Positions 18,501 to 26,339 of a DNA stretch of 64,000 nt are shown in pieces. The position numbers were made by a program, and so were the translations under genes. Source of the DNA: Pseudomonadota bacterium (GTDB lineage: Bacteria > Desulfobacterota > Desulfovibrionia > Desulfovibrionales > Desulfovibrionaceae). Below the pieces are notes generated by a model, which searched no databases, was not told the DNA's origin, and worked only from the letters and a program-made list of their open reading frames with translations. The DNA lies in the NCBI GenBank assembly GCA_023403845.1, contig JAEYDL010000015.1, positions 1 through 64,000 of the forward strand, written 5' to 3'. Position 1 is the first letter of the stretch. Each line of letters begins with the position of its first letter.

Positions 18501-18761
18501 CTGGCCCGTACCGAGGACAGTATCCTTGAGGCGGCCGATGATGCGTTCCTGCATTTCCGTGGCGGCCCGGTTGGTGAAGGTCACCGCCAGAATTTCCGAC
18601 CACGCGTGTCCGTCAGGCCGGGAGACCCGGCATCCGGAAACGGGGTCTTCACGCATGGAGGCTCCGGCAAGAAAGTCAAGGAAACATCCGGTGAGTTCGT
18701 ATGTTTTTCCTGAACCGGCCGAGGCCCGGATCTGGCGGAGTCGCGGTGCCTGTTGCGCCAT
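15546..18761 (-). CDS. UvrD/RecB-like helicase-nuclease (AddA type)
   Basis: Superfamily 1 DNA helicase of 1071 residues with a C-terminal RecB nuclease domain. Helicase motifs in order: Walker A ASAGSGKTY (13-21), Ia VTFTNRAATEMQ, II LVDEFQDTSPEQW, III WVGDVKQAIYGWRGG, IV TNWRSAR, V VMTIHKSKGLQFPVV and VI LLYVAWTRPEEEL. The nuclease end has GILTHHCL, FRADLVV, VVEYKTG and QIANYM, the RecB-type His-Asp-Glu-Lys-Gln/Tyr set. It would process double-strand breaks with a partner (AddB or equivalent), but none is encoded in this window. Start codon overlaps the upstream phosphofructokinase stop region, so coupled translation is likely. Confidence 0.92.
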   Translation of the reverse strand: MAQQAPRLRQIRASAGSGKTYELTGCFLDFLAGASMREDPVSGCRVSRPDGHAWSEILAVTFTNRAATEMQERIIGRLKDTVLGTGQPAAGWSQEQARIWIGIILRHYGSLNVRTIDSLLHLVVRLTALELDLPPDFEPVFSTDEALAPLLDAMLEESRSDPELRKLLDEACRNVFFHSFPRPRGFMAGTILRQKVLGLALPVMAPEAANLASPARIAERLNILTDRLRSVAEHMREKLEAESLSASAHFLRALEACINAPADKLPPDSTMLRKPCLDDCLLKAFKGKGSKEAELAFAKLTSAVETLEREGALLRQAQSVMPFVELARELAGRIPDFLKREGTLPATFVPGLARQMLSGRFGVSEALCRLGTGLTHILVDEFQDTSPEQWEAVKPLVIEALSHGGSLTWVGDVKQAIYGWRGGEAELFDAVRTDRDLLAIAPSPETNALPTNWRSARAIVETNNMVFGQLVQPGTARAVLDAMLPRNTKPEIREAVLTEGCRKLREGFEQGSQQTAKGKGEGYLHLYRLNGADKEELEEKVRLNLLSCMEDIGSRRPWGDVAVLVRTNREATQIASWLMAEGVPVVTDNSFLLAEHPLVIELVALLSFLDSPQDDLAFWTFLAGRQLLLPLTGLTEQQLHEWAATRQQARRRNRPLFMLFQEDFPAVWQRWIAPFHADAGLLTPYDAVQEALAHLRVQERFPKETAFVRRFLEVLHGAEGQGHTSLSSFLEHWNERGRQEKAPMPETLDAVRVMTIHKSKGLQFPVVIIPWHNFLLNSDTPTQAAAIGDLNVFAPRGPASGLEHYRAIVDETREALHLLYVAWTRPEEELHAFLSRKTEKRGRASFSDALDALLAAFPEGDHIAGSPPVAADHIMKANAQEERESFPAPCIPEPDAGSWRPMQWLPRLKIFRNPLEEFAFSSKRRGILTHHCLAFLQLNTTAGGTEEAARRAVTQGLRAFPLPVRDQDAVARELEDILGWYAALPQTAYWLRHGTPEQEIVDEDGNLFRADLVVNDGTRVTVVEYKTGAPTAAHKSQIANYMRLLAKGTGLPVGGALVYLDMKRLDLQPPV

Positions 18762-18763
18762 GC

Positions 18764-20080
18764 TCAATCCTCGCCCAGCATGCCTGCAAGATGTCCCTGT
18801 CCCGTGGATTCCAGCACGGCGCGCCAGAGAGTGGAGCGGATGTTCAGCTTGCGCCGGGCGCGGGTGACCAGTTCCAGAGGAATATGCACATAGCGGTCCA
18901 TGATTTTGGCCACGACCATTTCTGTGCGCCCGGCCATGCCGGCATGTACTGCATATTGTCCGAGGAAGCCGCAGTAGACCCGGTCGTTGGCGTTGGCGGG
19001 AACGGAGCGGATGATGTAGCTCGGGTCGATGTATTTGAGGTTGACGGGCATGCGCCCCGAAAAATATTCGGTGATGGAGCTTCTGAGCAGCGTGCCCACA
19101 TCGGCGAGCACGGGATTTCCGGAAGCGTCGCGGGATTCTTCATGCGGGATCAGATGCTGTCCCGCGCCTTCTGCGGCGATGATGACCGCGTGTCCGCGCG
19201 CCTTGAGGCGTTGTTCCAGAGCCGGAAGCAGCCCCCCTTCTCCGTAGAGCTGAAAGGGTGCTTCCGGAATAAGCACGAAATTGGCTTCGCGCAGGGCCAG
19301 AGCCGCCTGTGCCGCAATGAACCCGGATTCACGGCCCATGAGCTTGACGATGCCCACGCCGTTGACCGCGCCGACCGCTTCCACATGGGCGCACCCGATG
19401 GCTTCGGTGGCCTTGTCCACCGCCGTGTCGAAGCCGAATGACTGGGGCACGAAGTTGATGTCGTTGTCGATGGTCTTGGGGATGCCGATGACTGAAATGC
19501 GAATGTTGCGCCGCCGGACTTCCCCGGCAATGGAGGACGCGGCTTTCATGCTGCCGTCCCCGCCGATGACGAACAGAATGCTGACGTTGAGACGTTCCAG
19601 AGCATCTACAATTTCCTCGGGGGCCTGTGGTCCTCTGGACGAACCGAGCAGGGTTCCCCCGAACTGATAGATATGTTCCACGGAAGCCGGGGTCAGTTCC
19701 ATGACGCCATGTCGACAGGATGGGATAAACCCTTCAAGCCCGTAGCGGATTCCAAGCACTGATGGAGCGCGGTAGGCATGGTAGGCTTCGAGAACGATGG
19801 CCCGGATGACGTCGTTGAGACCTGGGCACAGACCGCCGCAGGTGACGATGGCGCATTTCGTCTTGCCGGGGTCGAAATAGAGTTCGCGGCGCGGTCCTGC
19901 CGTTTCAAAGACCAGCGGTTGAGGGCCTTCCAGTTCGTCGGAATACTCGCGGTCCAGAAACAGCGTGGTCCTGCAGCCGTCCACCATGTCGCGATAGCGC
20001 AGGGGGGAGGGAATCTTGGCCGGTCCAAGAACGGAGACGGGGATTTCGTGCATATGGATGCCGGATTCGGATTGTGTCAT
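18764..20080 (-). CDS. pfkA: ATP-dependent 6-phosphofructokinase
   Basis: Phosphorylates fructose 6-phosphate in glycolysis. The 438-residue chain is longer than the E. coli enzyme and belongs to the long, plant/trypanosome-like group of the family. Motifs: CGGLCPGLNDVIR (81-93), the nucleotide loop GGDGS (173-177) and PKTIDNDI (201-208). Gly at the GGDGS position with Lys at PKTIDND is the combination associated with ATP use in long-form enzymes; pyrophosphate-dependent forms have GGDDS. Substrate choice is inferred from this. AAGGAAACGCC precedes the ATG. It is the first gene of the run pfk - AddA-like - AsmA-like. Confidence 0.92.
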   Translation of the reverse strand: MTQSESGIHMHEIPVSVLGPAKIPSPLRYRDMVDGCRTTLFLDREYSDELEGPQPLVFETAGPRRELYFDPGKTKCAIVTCGGLCPGLNDVIRAIVLEAYHAYRAPSVLGIRYGLEGFIPSCRHGVMELTPASVEHIYQFGGTLLGSSRGPQAPEEIVDALERLNVSILFVIGGDGSMKAASSIAGEVRRRNIRISVIGIPKTIDNDINFVPQSFGFDTAVDKATEAIGCAHVEAVGAVNGVGIVKLMGRESGFIAAQAALALREANFVLIPEAPFQLYGEGGLLPALEQRLKARGHAVIIAAEGAGQHLIPHEESRDASGNPVLADVGTLLRSSITEYFSGRMPVNLKYIDPSYIIRSVPANANDRVYCGFLGQYAVHAGMAGRTEMVVAKIMDRYVHIPLELVTRARRKLNIRSTLWRAVLESTGQGHLAGMLGED

Positions 20081-20110
20081 GGCGTTTCCTTGCTGTTTCC
20101 GCTGGTTGTT

Positions 20111-20965
20111 TCAGTTTTTCGCCAGTCTGTCGCGGGCGAAGCAGCTGACAAGAATGCCCCCGGCCTGCGCTACATTGAGGGAGTCGAAAGCGCGCAGCAT
20201 GGGGATGTGCAGCAGATGATGGCAGCGTTTGGCGACCTGCGGCCTGATGCCGTGTTCCTCGTTCCCCAGAACGAGAAGGGCGGGCGTATGCAGCCGAGTG
20301 GCGAAGGCGTTGATACTTCCCTCTCCGGTGGCCGCGCCGTAAATGACGAATCCGGCCTCGCGGGCTTCATCAAGTGCGCGGGACAGATTCATGACCTTGG
20401 CGACGGGCAGCCGTTCCAGAGCTCCGGCGGCCGCTCTTCGGGCTCCCGCGCCGAGATAGGCTCCGTTATGCCGGGGAATGACGAGACCCGCTCCGCCCAG
20501 TGCATACAGGGTTCTGGCGAGAGCTCCTGCATTGCCCGGGTCCTGTACCTGATCCAGAACAAGGACGAGGGGCAGGGGCGCGTCGATAACCTGTTCCAGC
20601 AGAGCGGAAAAATCGGTGAATCCTGCTTCGAACAGTCTGGCAACCACGCCCTGATGTCCGCCCGAGGGACAGAGGCGGTCAAGGCCCTGCGCATCAGTCA
20701 GGGAGAATCTGACCTTGCCCGTACGGCACAGGTCGAGAATGCGTTCCGTATCGCGAGATCTATGCCCCTTGCGCAAAAAGACCGTATCGATACGTTCGGG
20801 TTCCCGTTCCAGCAACTCGAGAACGGGCTTGAGGCCGGGAAGAATCGCGGTCTCCTCCTGCCTTTCGTCCGGAACGGAGCTGGATGCGCCAGAGGATGCA
20901 GAAGCGTCGGAAACGGCGCGGGGCATTCTGGGAGAGCGGCGGAAGCCATTGATGCTGTCGTTCAT
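20111..20965 (-). CDS. rlmB: SpoU/TrmH-family RNA 2'-O-methyltransferase
   Basis: SPOUT-class methyltransferase of 284 residues, most like the 23S rRNA Gm2251 enzyme RlmB. N-terminal substrate-binding domain (PGLKPVLELLE, FLRKGHRSRD) then the knotted catalytic domain with the three SpoU motifs: LVLDQVQDPGNAGALART, LLVLGNEEHGIRP and IPMLRAFDSLNVAQAGGIL. In motif three the usual Gly after Met is Leu-Arg-Ala-Phe, a small deviation. The first 45 residues are poorly conserved. ATG at 20965 is chosen over an earlier frame that would overlap the divergent transglycosylase; CAAGG lies upstream. TrmH proper is less likely because of the N-terminal domain. Confidence 0.85.
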   Translation of the reverse strand: MNDSINGFRRSPRMPRAVSDASASSGASSSVPDERQEETAILPGLKPVLELLEREPERIDTVFLRKGHRSRDTERILDLCRTGKVRFSLTDAQGLDRLCPSGGHQGVVARLFEAGFTDFSALLEQVIDAPLPLVLVLDQVQDPGNAGALARTLYALGGAGLVIPRHNGAYLGAGARRAAAGALERLPVAKVMNLSRALDEAREAGFVIYGAATGEGSINAFATRLHTPALLVLGNEEHGIRPQVAKRCHHLLHIPMLRAFDSLNVAQAGGILVSCFARDRLAKN

Positions 20966-21105
20966 GAAAACCTTGTTGTACTGTAAGGTTGAGAAGGATT
21001 GCCAAGCCGAAAGCTGTCGAGTATCCTGCCTTCCGGCGTTTCCGGAATCAGTCCGGAAAACCACATGAGGTGAAGATAGTGTACCGTGTTGTTGCTCCAG
21101 AGTCC

Positions 21106-22827
21106 ATGTCCGACGGTATGCCGTGCCTCGCCGAAGTGAGGTACGGTTCCTCCTTTTTCCCTTTGCGGCGTCGGTACAGGACTCTTCTCTTGCTTTTCCT
21201 TCTTGTCGTCCTGCTGGCTGCGCTCGGCGGTTGCGGCTCCAAACAGATTTCAGGCAAGAATGGTCCGCTGATTGCGGGAACGGGGGAATCTTCCTCCACG
21301 GTCTATCTCCCGGCCGACGACGGCATTTCTCTTTCTTCGGCGGAGCGCGAGGCGCTTGCCTCGACGGGCGAACTGGATCGCGGCATTGCTCAGGAAGACA
21401 TGCGGGACGTGATTCTGCATTTCAAGTATTTCGTGCACAAGGACCGGTATACCGTCGAGAAAAACCTTGAGCGCGCCCAGCCGTACATGCCGTTTATTCG
21501 TTCCGTGTTCCGGGAAAAGGGACTGCCCGAGGAGCTTGCCTACATAGCCTTTATCGAGAGTGGTTATGATCCTATGGCCCGTTCGCGGACTGGCGCCACC
21601 GGCATGTGGCAGTTTATTTCCAGTACCGGTAAATATTACGGTATGCAGCAGGACTGGTGGATGGACGAGCGCCGCGACCCCTATCAGGCTACTCGAGCTG
21701 CGGCTGATTATCTGGCACGGCTTTATAAATTGTTTGACGACTGGTCGTTGGCGATCACTGCCTATAATGCGGGTGAGGGAAAGATCACCCGCGGGCTTGC
21801 CGCCACCGGGACCAGAAATTTTTTCGCTCTCCGTCGTCGCAACGAAAGCATATACAGCCAGCGGGATCGTCTGAGTGAGGAAAATCAGCAATATTATCCG
21901 AAATTTGTCGCCGTATGCAAGATCATGCGCAATCTGAAGGCTCTCGGTTTTTCCGTTCCTGACCCGTCCCGCAGCCCCAAGGTCGTCGAACTGAGGGCCC
22001 GTCCCGGGACGGATCTGAAGGCGCTGGCGCAGTCCGTGGGCATGAACTGGGATGAGTTTTTTGCGCACAATCCGGCCTGTCAGCGCTTTGTCAGCCATCC
22101 AGGGAGATTTACAAAGGTTTATGTGCCAAGCCATGCCGCGACGCAGGCACGCAGCTTTCTCAGTCGGCCCCCGGCCTCCCGGCAGTCTCCCGGCTGGACT
22201 GCCTACACTGTGGTCCGGGGAGATACCATGACGCGCATTGCCCGGAAAACGGGCGTACCCGTGGCGGAACTGCGGCGACTCAATCAGGTTAACGAACCGT
22301 TGCGCATAGGGTACAGGCTCAGAATTCCGGGATCTGCCCGGGGCTATGTGGACACGCGTCTTGCGCTTGTCGAGCCTGCTCCCGTCTCTCGTGCGACGGT
22401 GGCGAAAAAGAGCGTTGTCCGTGCGGCTTCTTCCGCCGGCGCGCCGGCGCGCAAGGCATTGATGCACGAAGTGGCGGCGGGAGATACCGTGTATTCGCTT
22501 TCCAGACGGTACGGCGTGAGTCAGGAGGCGCTTCTGGCGGCAAACGGCATGACGTCGAATGCGCTGTATCTGGGGCAAAAACTGAAGATTCCGGGCGACA
22601 ACAGGGGACGGGACGTTTCCGTCGTTTCCGCGCGGAAAGAGAAGCAGGCTGCCGCCGCGCCCGTCAGAACAGGGACCATGATCTCCTCATACCGCGTCCA
22701 GCCGGGAGACTCTCTGTGGGCCATCGCGCGCAAGTTCAATATGCCCCCGAGTGAGTTGCTGGCTCTGAACAACATGACTCGGGAAAGTCTGCTCAAACCC
22801 GGTGACGTTATTCGTGTGCAGCAATAA
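21106..22827 (+). CDS. mltD: MltD-like lytic transglycosylase lipoprotein with three LysM domains
   Basis: Cleaves peptidoglycan glycan strands, anchored as a lipoprotein. A signal peptide (TLLLLFLLVVLLAALGGC) ends in the lipobox LGGC. The SLT catalytic domain follows with Glu in AFIESGYDPMARS and the family blocks GATGMWQFISSTGK and ITAYNAGEGKI. Three C-terminal LysM modules (YTVVRGDTM, HEVAAGDTVY, YRVQPGDSLW, each about 45 residues) bind peptidoglycan. The start is uncertain: ATG at 21106 or 21118, or a GTG just upstream; earlier codons would overlap the divergent methyltransferase region. It overlaps the following TVP38 gene by 26 bases. Confidence 0.9.
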   Translation: MSDGMPCLAEVRYGSSFFPLRRRYRTLLLLFLLVVLLAALGGCGSKQISGKNGPLIAGTGESSSTVYLPADDGISLSSAEREALASTGELDRGIAQEDMRDVILHFKYFVHKDRYTVEKNLERAQPYMPFIRSVFREKGLPEELAYIAFIESGYDPMARSRTGATGMWQFISSTGKYYGMQQDWWMDERRDPYQATRAAADYLARLYKLFDDWSLAITAYNAGEGKITRGLAATGTRNFFALRRRNESIYSQRDRLSEENQQYYPKFVAVCKIMRNLKALGFSVPDPSRSPKVVELRARPGTDLKALAQSVGMNWDEFFAHNPACQRFVSHPGRFTKVYVPSHAATQARSFLSRPPASRQSPGWTAYTVVRGDTMTRIARKTGVPVAELRRLNQVNEPLRIGYRLRIPGSARGYVDTRLALVEPAPVSRATVAKKSVVRAASSAGAPARKALMHEVAAGDTVYSLSRRYGVSQEALLAANGMTSNALYLGQKLKIPGDNRGRDVSVVSARKEKQAAAAPVRTGTMISSYRVQPGDSLWAIARKFNMPPSELLALNNMTRESLLKPGDVIRVQQ

Positions 22828-23473
22828 CCTGTTGCGCCTTTGGGGACCGGCCATCCTGTTGTTTGTGATTCTGGCGCTGGTCATGTTTCTGATGCGCCGT
22901 CTGGTGCCGGATCCCGAAATTTTCACCGGATGGGTTGAAGCATGGCTGCCGCATGGCGTTGCGGGATGGCTGATATATGTTTTCGGCGCAGCTTGTCTGA
23001 TGTGCATCGCGGTTCCACGACAGTTGATCAGCTTTGCGGGTGGGTATGCCTTCGGTGCCGTTGTCGGCACGATTCTGGCGACACTTGGCGTGACGCTCGG
23101 ATGCGCGCTGGCGTTTTCTCTCGCCCGCTGGGGAGGACAGCGATTTGTGGAGCGAAGGTATGGGGAACGTCTGAGGCGTTTCAATACGTTTCTTGCGAGG
23201 AATCCCTTCTGGCTGGCCGTTTTGTTGCGTCTGTTTCCCTCGGGGAACAATCTTCTGTTCAGTGTTGCCGCCGGCGTCAGTCGTATTCCCGCCTTGCCCT
23301 TCTTTTTGGGGTCATGTCTTGGCTATATCCCCCAAAACCTGATTTTTTCCCTGTTGGGCAGCGGTGCTCGAGTTGATCCGGTCTGGCGCTTCGGCGTCGG
23401 AGGCGCGCTGTTCGTCGTTTCCGGTTTTCTTGCATGGCTGCTGTACCAGAGATTCCGTTTTCCGCTCTCCTGA
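22802..23473 (+). CDS. TVP38/TMEM64 (VTT-domain) membrane protein
   Basis: DedA-superfamily membrane protein of about 223 residues with six hydrophobic stretches. VTT features are seen in the middle: VPRQLISFAGGYAFGAVVGT, then ARWGGQRFVERRYGERLRRF, and FWLAVLLRLFPSGNNLLFSV with the conserved Arg and Pro in helix. Relatives act in lipid scrambling, phospholipid carrier recycling or membrane homeostasis; substrate here unknown. The GTG start lies inside the 3' end of the mltD-like gene with no strong ribosome binding site, so translation is probably coupled; a second GTG 4 codons later is possible. Confidence 0.87.
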   Translation: MTLFVCSNNLLRLWGPAILLFVILALVMFLMRRLVPDPEIFTGWVEAWLPHGVAGWLIYVFGAACLMCIAVPRQLISFAGGYAFGAVVGTILATLGVTLGCALAFSLARWGGQRFVERRYGERLRRFNTFLARNPFWLAVLLRLFPSGNNLLFSVAAGVSRIPALPFFLGSCLGYIPQNLIFSLLGSGARVDPVWRFGVGGALFVVSGFLAWLLYQRFRFPLS

Positions 23474-23562
23474 CTGTGGATTTGCCGTACTCGGTCGTCA
23501 ATTTGTGCTGTACCGGACCTGCATATGGGGTAGGGAGGGGCGGACCGAAAAACTCATGCTTC

Positions 23563-23593
23563 GAAAGCCGCCCCACCCGGGACGGCTTTCTTT
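23563..23593 (+). terminator. Intrinsic terminator
   Basis: GAAAGCCG / CGGCTTTC stem with an inner GC-rich loop, followed by a short T-rich run (TTTG). Probably ends the mltD-TVP38 unit. Confidence 0.6.
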
Positions 23594-23651
23594 GTTCAAG
23601 AAGCTGTTTGCAAAGTCATCCGACAGGGCGTCGCAGGCCGGATCTCTGCGT

Positions 23652-23687
23652 CTGGTGCTCCGCAATATGGATGTTGCGGAGCACCAG
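23652..23687. repeat. Perfect 14-bp inverted repeat
   Basis: CTGGTGCTCCGCAA and TTGCGGAGCACCAG flank an 8-base spacer. There is no T-run on either side, so a simple terminator is unlikely. It lies 105 bases past the cupin stop codon. Role unknown. Confidence 0.7.
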
Positions 23688-23791
23688 CTCAGTATAAGTC
23701 CGGCGCACTGTGCAACCGCCGTTTACGAGCCGAATCACGTTTTCGGCGAAGTGATCTTGATGAGAATACGAAGCATTCAATGTGACATGTA

Positions 23792-24169
23792 TTAGCTGAG
23801 CCAGCTGGGTTTGTCTTCGGTCAGAACACCGTCGTGCATGGTGAAGCCTTCGAGGCTGTCCGCCTTGGCCTGCACGCAGATATAGCAGAGCGGAGCATCC
23901 TTGGCTGCGGCTATGCCTCGTGCTCCTTTGGGAGCGATGCGGAGGCAGTCGCCTTTCTGTACGGGCTTTTCTTCCCCGTCGATGTAGAACAGCCCCTGTC
24001 CTTCAATGATAATGTATACTTCCTCATTTTTCGTGTGCTGGTGCACAAAAGGCACATTCGCCCCCGCCGGCAGGGTATTGATGGAGATTTCCGTTCCCGT
24101 CAGCTTGAGCAGGTCATGAAGTTCGGTACGGCCGGTAAAGGATACGTTGACAAGGGTGTAGTTGGACAT
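23792..24169 (-). CDS. Single-domain cupin protein
   Basis: Small cupin of 125 residues. Cupin motif 1 is seen at PFVHQHTKNEEVYIIIEG (His-x-His and Glu ligands) and motif 2 around KGDCLRIAPKGARGIAAA, where the usual second His is replaced by Arg-Gly, so metal binding may be incomplete. AAGGAGCATCCC precedes the ATG. The gene follows a MarR-type regulator in the same direction, and a near-copy of the regulator's own palindrome overlaps the cupin promoter region, so repression by that regulator is likely. Small-molecule binding or isomerase roles are both possible. Confidence 0.88.
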   Translation of the reverse strand: MSNYTLVNVSFTGRTELHDLLKLTGTEISINTLPAGANVPFVHQHTKNEEVYIIIEGQGLFYIDGEEKPVQKGDCLRIAPKGARGIAAAKDAPLCYICVQAKADSLEGFTMHDGVLTEDKPSWLS

Positions 24170-24182
24170 GGGATGCTCCTTT

Positions 24183-24200
24183 TAGTTTGATATCGAATTA
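24183..24200. promoter_or_regulatory. Probable MarR operator in front of the cupin gene
   Basis: TAGTTTGA-TA-TCGAATTA matches the regulator gene's perfect palindrome (TAGTTTGA-TG-TCAAACTA) in the whole left arm and most of the right arm. It lies 13 bases upstream of the cupin start codon. Confidence 0.7.
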
Positions 24201-24237
24201 AAAAGATATGCCACGGTCAATCCAGCATCGGTCGGGC

Positions 24238-24660
24238 CTATCCGTTTTCCAGCATCTTTTGCAGCAGTTTTTCCAGTTGATCGGCTTCCTCTTCAGTGAG
24301 ACTGCGCTCAACCTGCAATTGCAGGCGGCGGGAAACCGCCTCCAGGACCGGTCGCAGTTCACGCCCCCTGGACGTAAGATAGACCTCAGTGCCGCGAGCG
24401 TCGTCTTTTCGTTTGATGCGAGTGACGTATCCTTGGGCTTCAAGTTTTTTGACAAGGGTTGTCACCGTAGATTTGGTCCGGCGGATATGGTCGGCCAGTT
24501 CTCCCATGCTGCATCCGTCATTACGGAACAATTCCACAAAAATATCGCCGTGGCTGGGCGCAATGCCCGGGAGTCCGGCTTTTTCAAGCTCGGAAAGGAT
24601 CAGGCGATTGGCGTTCTCGCGGACTCGACTTGCCAGTGCGAAAATGGGGCGAAATCTCAT
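24238..24660 (-). CDS. MarR-family transcriptional regulator
   Basis: Winged-helix regulator of 140 residues. The recognition region MGELADHIRRTKSTVTTLVK is followed by the wing RIKRKDDARGTEVYLTSRG, the MarR-family DxR signature; helices at both ends form the dimer interface. It probably represses itself and the downstream cupin, because similar palindromes precede both. The ATG at 24660 is preferred to an upstream TTG inside the operator. The ATG lies 7 bases from a -10 box, so the transcript may have no leader. Ligand unknown. Confidence 0.9.
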   Translation of the reverse strand: MRFRPIFALASRVRENANRLILSELEKAGLPGIAPSHGDIFVELFRNDGCSMGELADHIRRTKSTVTTLVKKLEAQGYVTRIKRKDDARGTEVYLTSRGRELRPVLEAVSRRLQLQVERSLTEEEADQLEKLLQKMLENG

Positions 24661-24666
24661 GGGGAA

Positions 24667-24695
24667 AATATAGTTTGATGTCAAACTAATGTCAA
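24667..24695 (-). promoter_or_regulatory. Promoter with operator embedded in the spacer
   Basis: On the minus strand TTGACA (24690-24695) and TATATT (24667-24672) are exactly 17 bases apart. The perfect palindrome TAGTTTGA-TG-TCAAACTA (24671-24688 plus strand) fills the spacer. Dimer binding there would block RNA polymerase, giving simple autorepression. Confidence 0.8.
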
Positions 24696-25397
24696 CGGGA
24701 TTTGACCCAAAAATTTTTCAAATTGAAATGATTTGATAATATGCTGGCATCATCAGGATAATTATGATCGGAAAAAGGTCGCCCGGGCAGGAGCAGCCCT
24801 CTGTGTGGTCTGAACTTGTCGTGCAGAAGCGAAGGATATCTGGGACAAGGACGGTTTTAGTGGAGGAGGGGACATGGTGAAGGTCGGGGGGAAAAGGATG
24901 GGCTTTTTTCGGTTCTGAACAAAAGGCCGACGTGCATCATTATGACGGACGAAGATCGCTGTCCTTCAGATACTGGCGATGATGGGCATCATGCAAGCGC
25001 ATGGAGATTGGAGAAACATTTTTATTCTCCTTTTGTTGTGCCTGTTGAGGTTGTTGAAAATGCGTCGATACGCCCGGAGGCCTTGCTGTCTTATTAAGAA
25101 AAGAGTGCTGGTCGTGTTGGCGGGTGGAGGGAGGAACGGATGGCGAAGGAACCATGGCGTGATACCTCATATGCTCTGTTCGACGCCTGACGCAAGCCTT
25201 CACGAGACGCCCCTGTTTCGTATCGCGAAGGGAAGCGAGTAGTTCAGTGGCATTCCGATGCGGCAAGAGGGATGATTTGCAGGAGGCGGGGCCGGGGTAT
25301 TCTTTATCAAGGAACTTTGCTAGAACCGTTTTCCGCGTTTCTCTACTTTTTTAACCGGTCTCGTCGCAGCGAGGCTGAATATAACGGATTGCATGGA
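24696..25397. other. Long gene-free stretch
   Basis: Frames at 24979-25242 (+) and 24940-25266 (-) have no recognisable family and no convincing ribosome binding site. The stretch probably holds the promoter of the EamA-U32 unit, but I see no clear -35/-10 pair. Confidence 0.5.
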
Positions 25398-26339
25398 ATG
25401 ATCGCAGCCCTGCGTTTGCTTGATCGTATCCCTGTTCAGGTGAGGGCCATGCTGGCTCTGCTTGTTGCCGTCATGCTCTGGGGAAGCTCGTTCATGGCTT
25501 TGAAGGTCGCCGTGGCCGCCTTCGACCCTGTGGTCATGATTTTTGGGCGCATGGGCTGTTCTCTGATAGTTCTGCTGCTTCTGCGCGTAACGCTCTGGCG
25601 TCGTTCGCCTCAGCCCCTGATTCTTGACCGCAGACTTGCCCGGCGCGACTGGCTGTTCATTGTTCTTCTGGCTTTGTGCGAGCCCTGTTTCTACTTCGTT
25701 TTCGAAGGATACGGGATTCAGTACACCACGGCATCCCAGGCCGGAATGATCGTCGCCACGCTGCCGCTGGCCGTGGTGATTGCGGCCTGGCTCCTGCTGG
25801 GCGAGCGTCCCGGCTTGTGGGTCTGGGTTGGATTCCTGCTGGCCGTATGCGGCGTCGTCTGGTTGAACTGGGGAGCCGTGGCGACGGAAAACGCTCCGAA
25901 TCCCGTGCTGGGAAACTGTCTTGAGGTGCTGGCCATGCTCTGCGCGGCCTTTTACGTCATCTGCGCCAAGCAGCTTTCTCCCGTGTGTGCCCCCGTTCTC
26001 GTCACGACCATGCAGTCGGTTGTCGGTTTTTTGTTCTTCATGCCCCTGCTGGCTCTGCCGGTGGTCAATCTTCCGGATTCCTTTCCCCTGCTGCCTTCTC
26101 TGGCCGTAGTTTATCTTGGAGCCGTCGTCACTCTGGTTTCCTTTCTCATGTATAACTTTGCGTTGCGCCATGCGCCGGCTTCCCGGGTAGGCGCGTTTCT
26201 CAATTTGACGCTGGTATTCAGTCTGTTTTTCGGGATGCTTTTTCTGGACGAAAGCCTCGCTCCAGGCCAGTGGGCCGCATGCGCGCTCGTTCTTGGAGGA
26301 GTGGTGCTGAGCCAGAAGCAAACAGGGGAGGAAGTCTGA
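25398..26339 (+). CDS. EamA/DMT-family transporter
   Basis: Inner-membrane exporter of 313 residues with ten hydrophobic segments in two EamA repeats (about 18-150 and 160-300). The repeat signatures VMLWGSSFMALKVA and, in the second half, FALRHAPASRVGAFLNLTLVFS are typical. Start: the ATG at 25398 places helix one at the normal position; an in-frame frame extending to 25272 adds a basic non-family leader. The stop codon overlaps the next gene's start as TGATG, so it is co-translated with a U32 protein. Substrate unknown. Confidence 0.88.
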   Translation: MIAALRLLDRIPVQVRAMLALLVAVMLWGSSFMALKVAVAAFDPVVMIFGRMGCSLIVLLLLRVTLWRRSPQPLILDRRLARRDWLFIVLLALCEPCFYFVFEGYGIQYTTASQAGMIVATLPLAVVIAAWLLLGERPGLWVWVGFLLAVCGVVWLNWGAVATENAPNPVLGNCLEVLAMLCAAFYVICAKQLSPVCAPVLVTTMQSVVGFLFFMPLLALPVVNLPDSFPLLPSLAVVYLGAVVTLVSFLMYNFALRHAPASRVGAFLNLTLVFSLFFGMLFLDESLAPGQWAACALVLGGVVLSQKQTGEEV

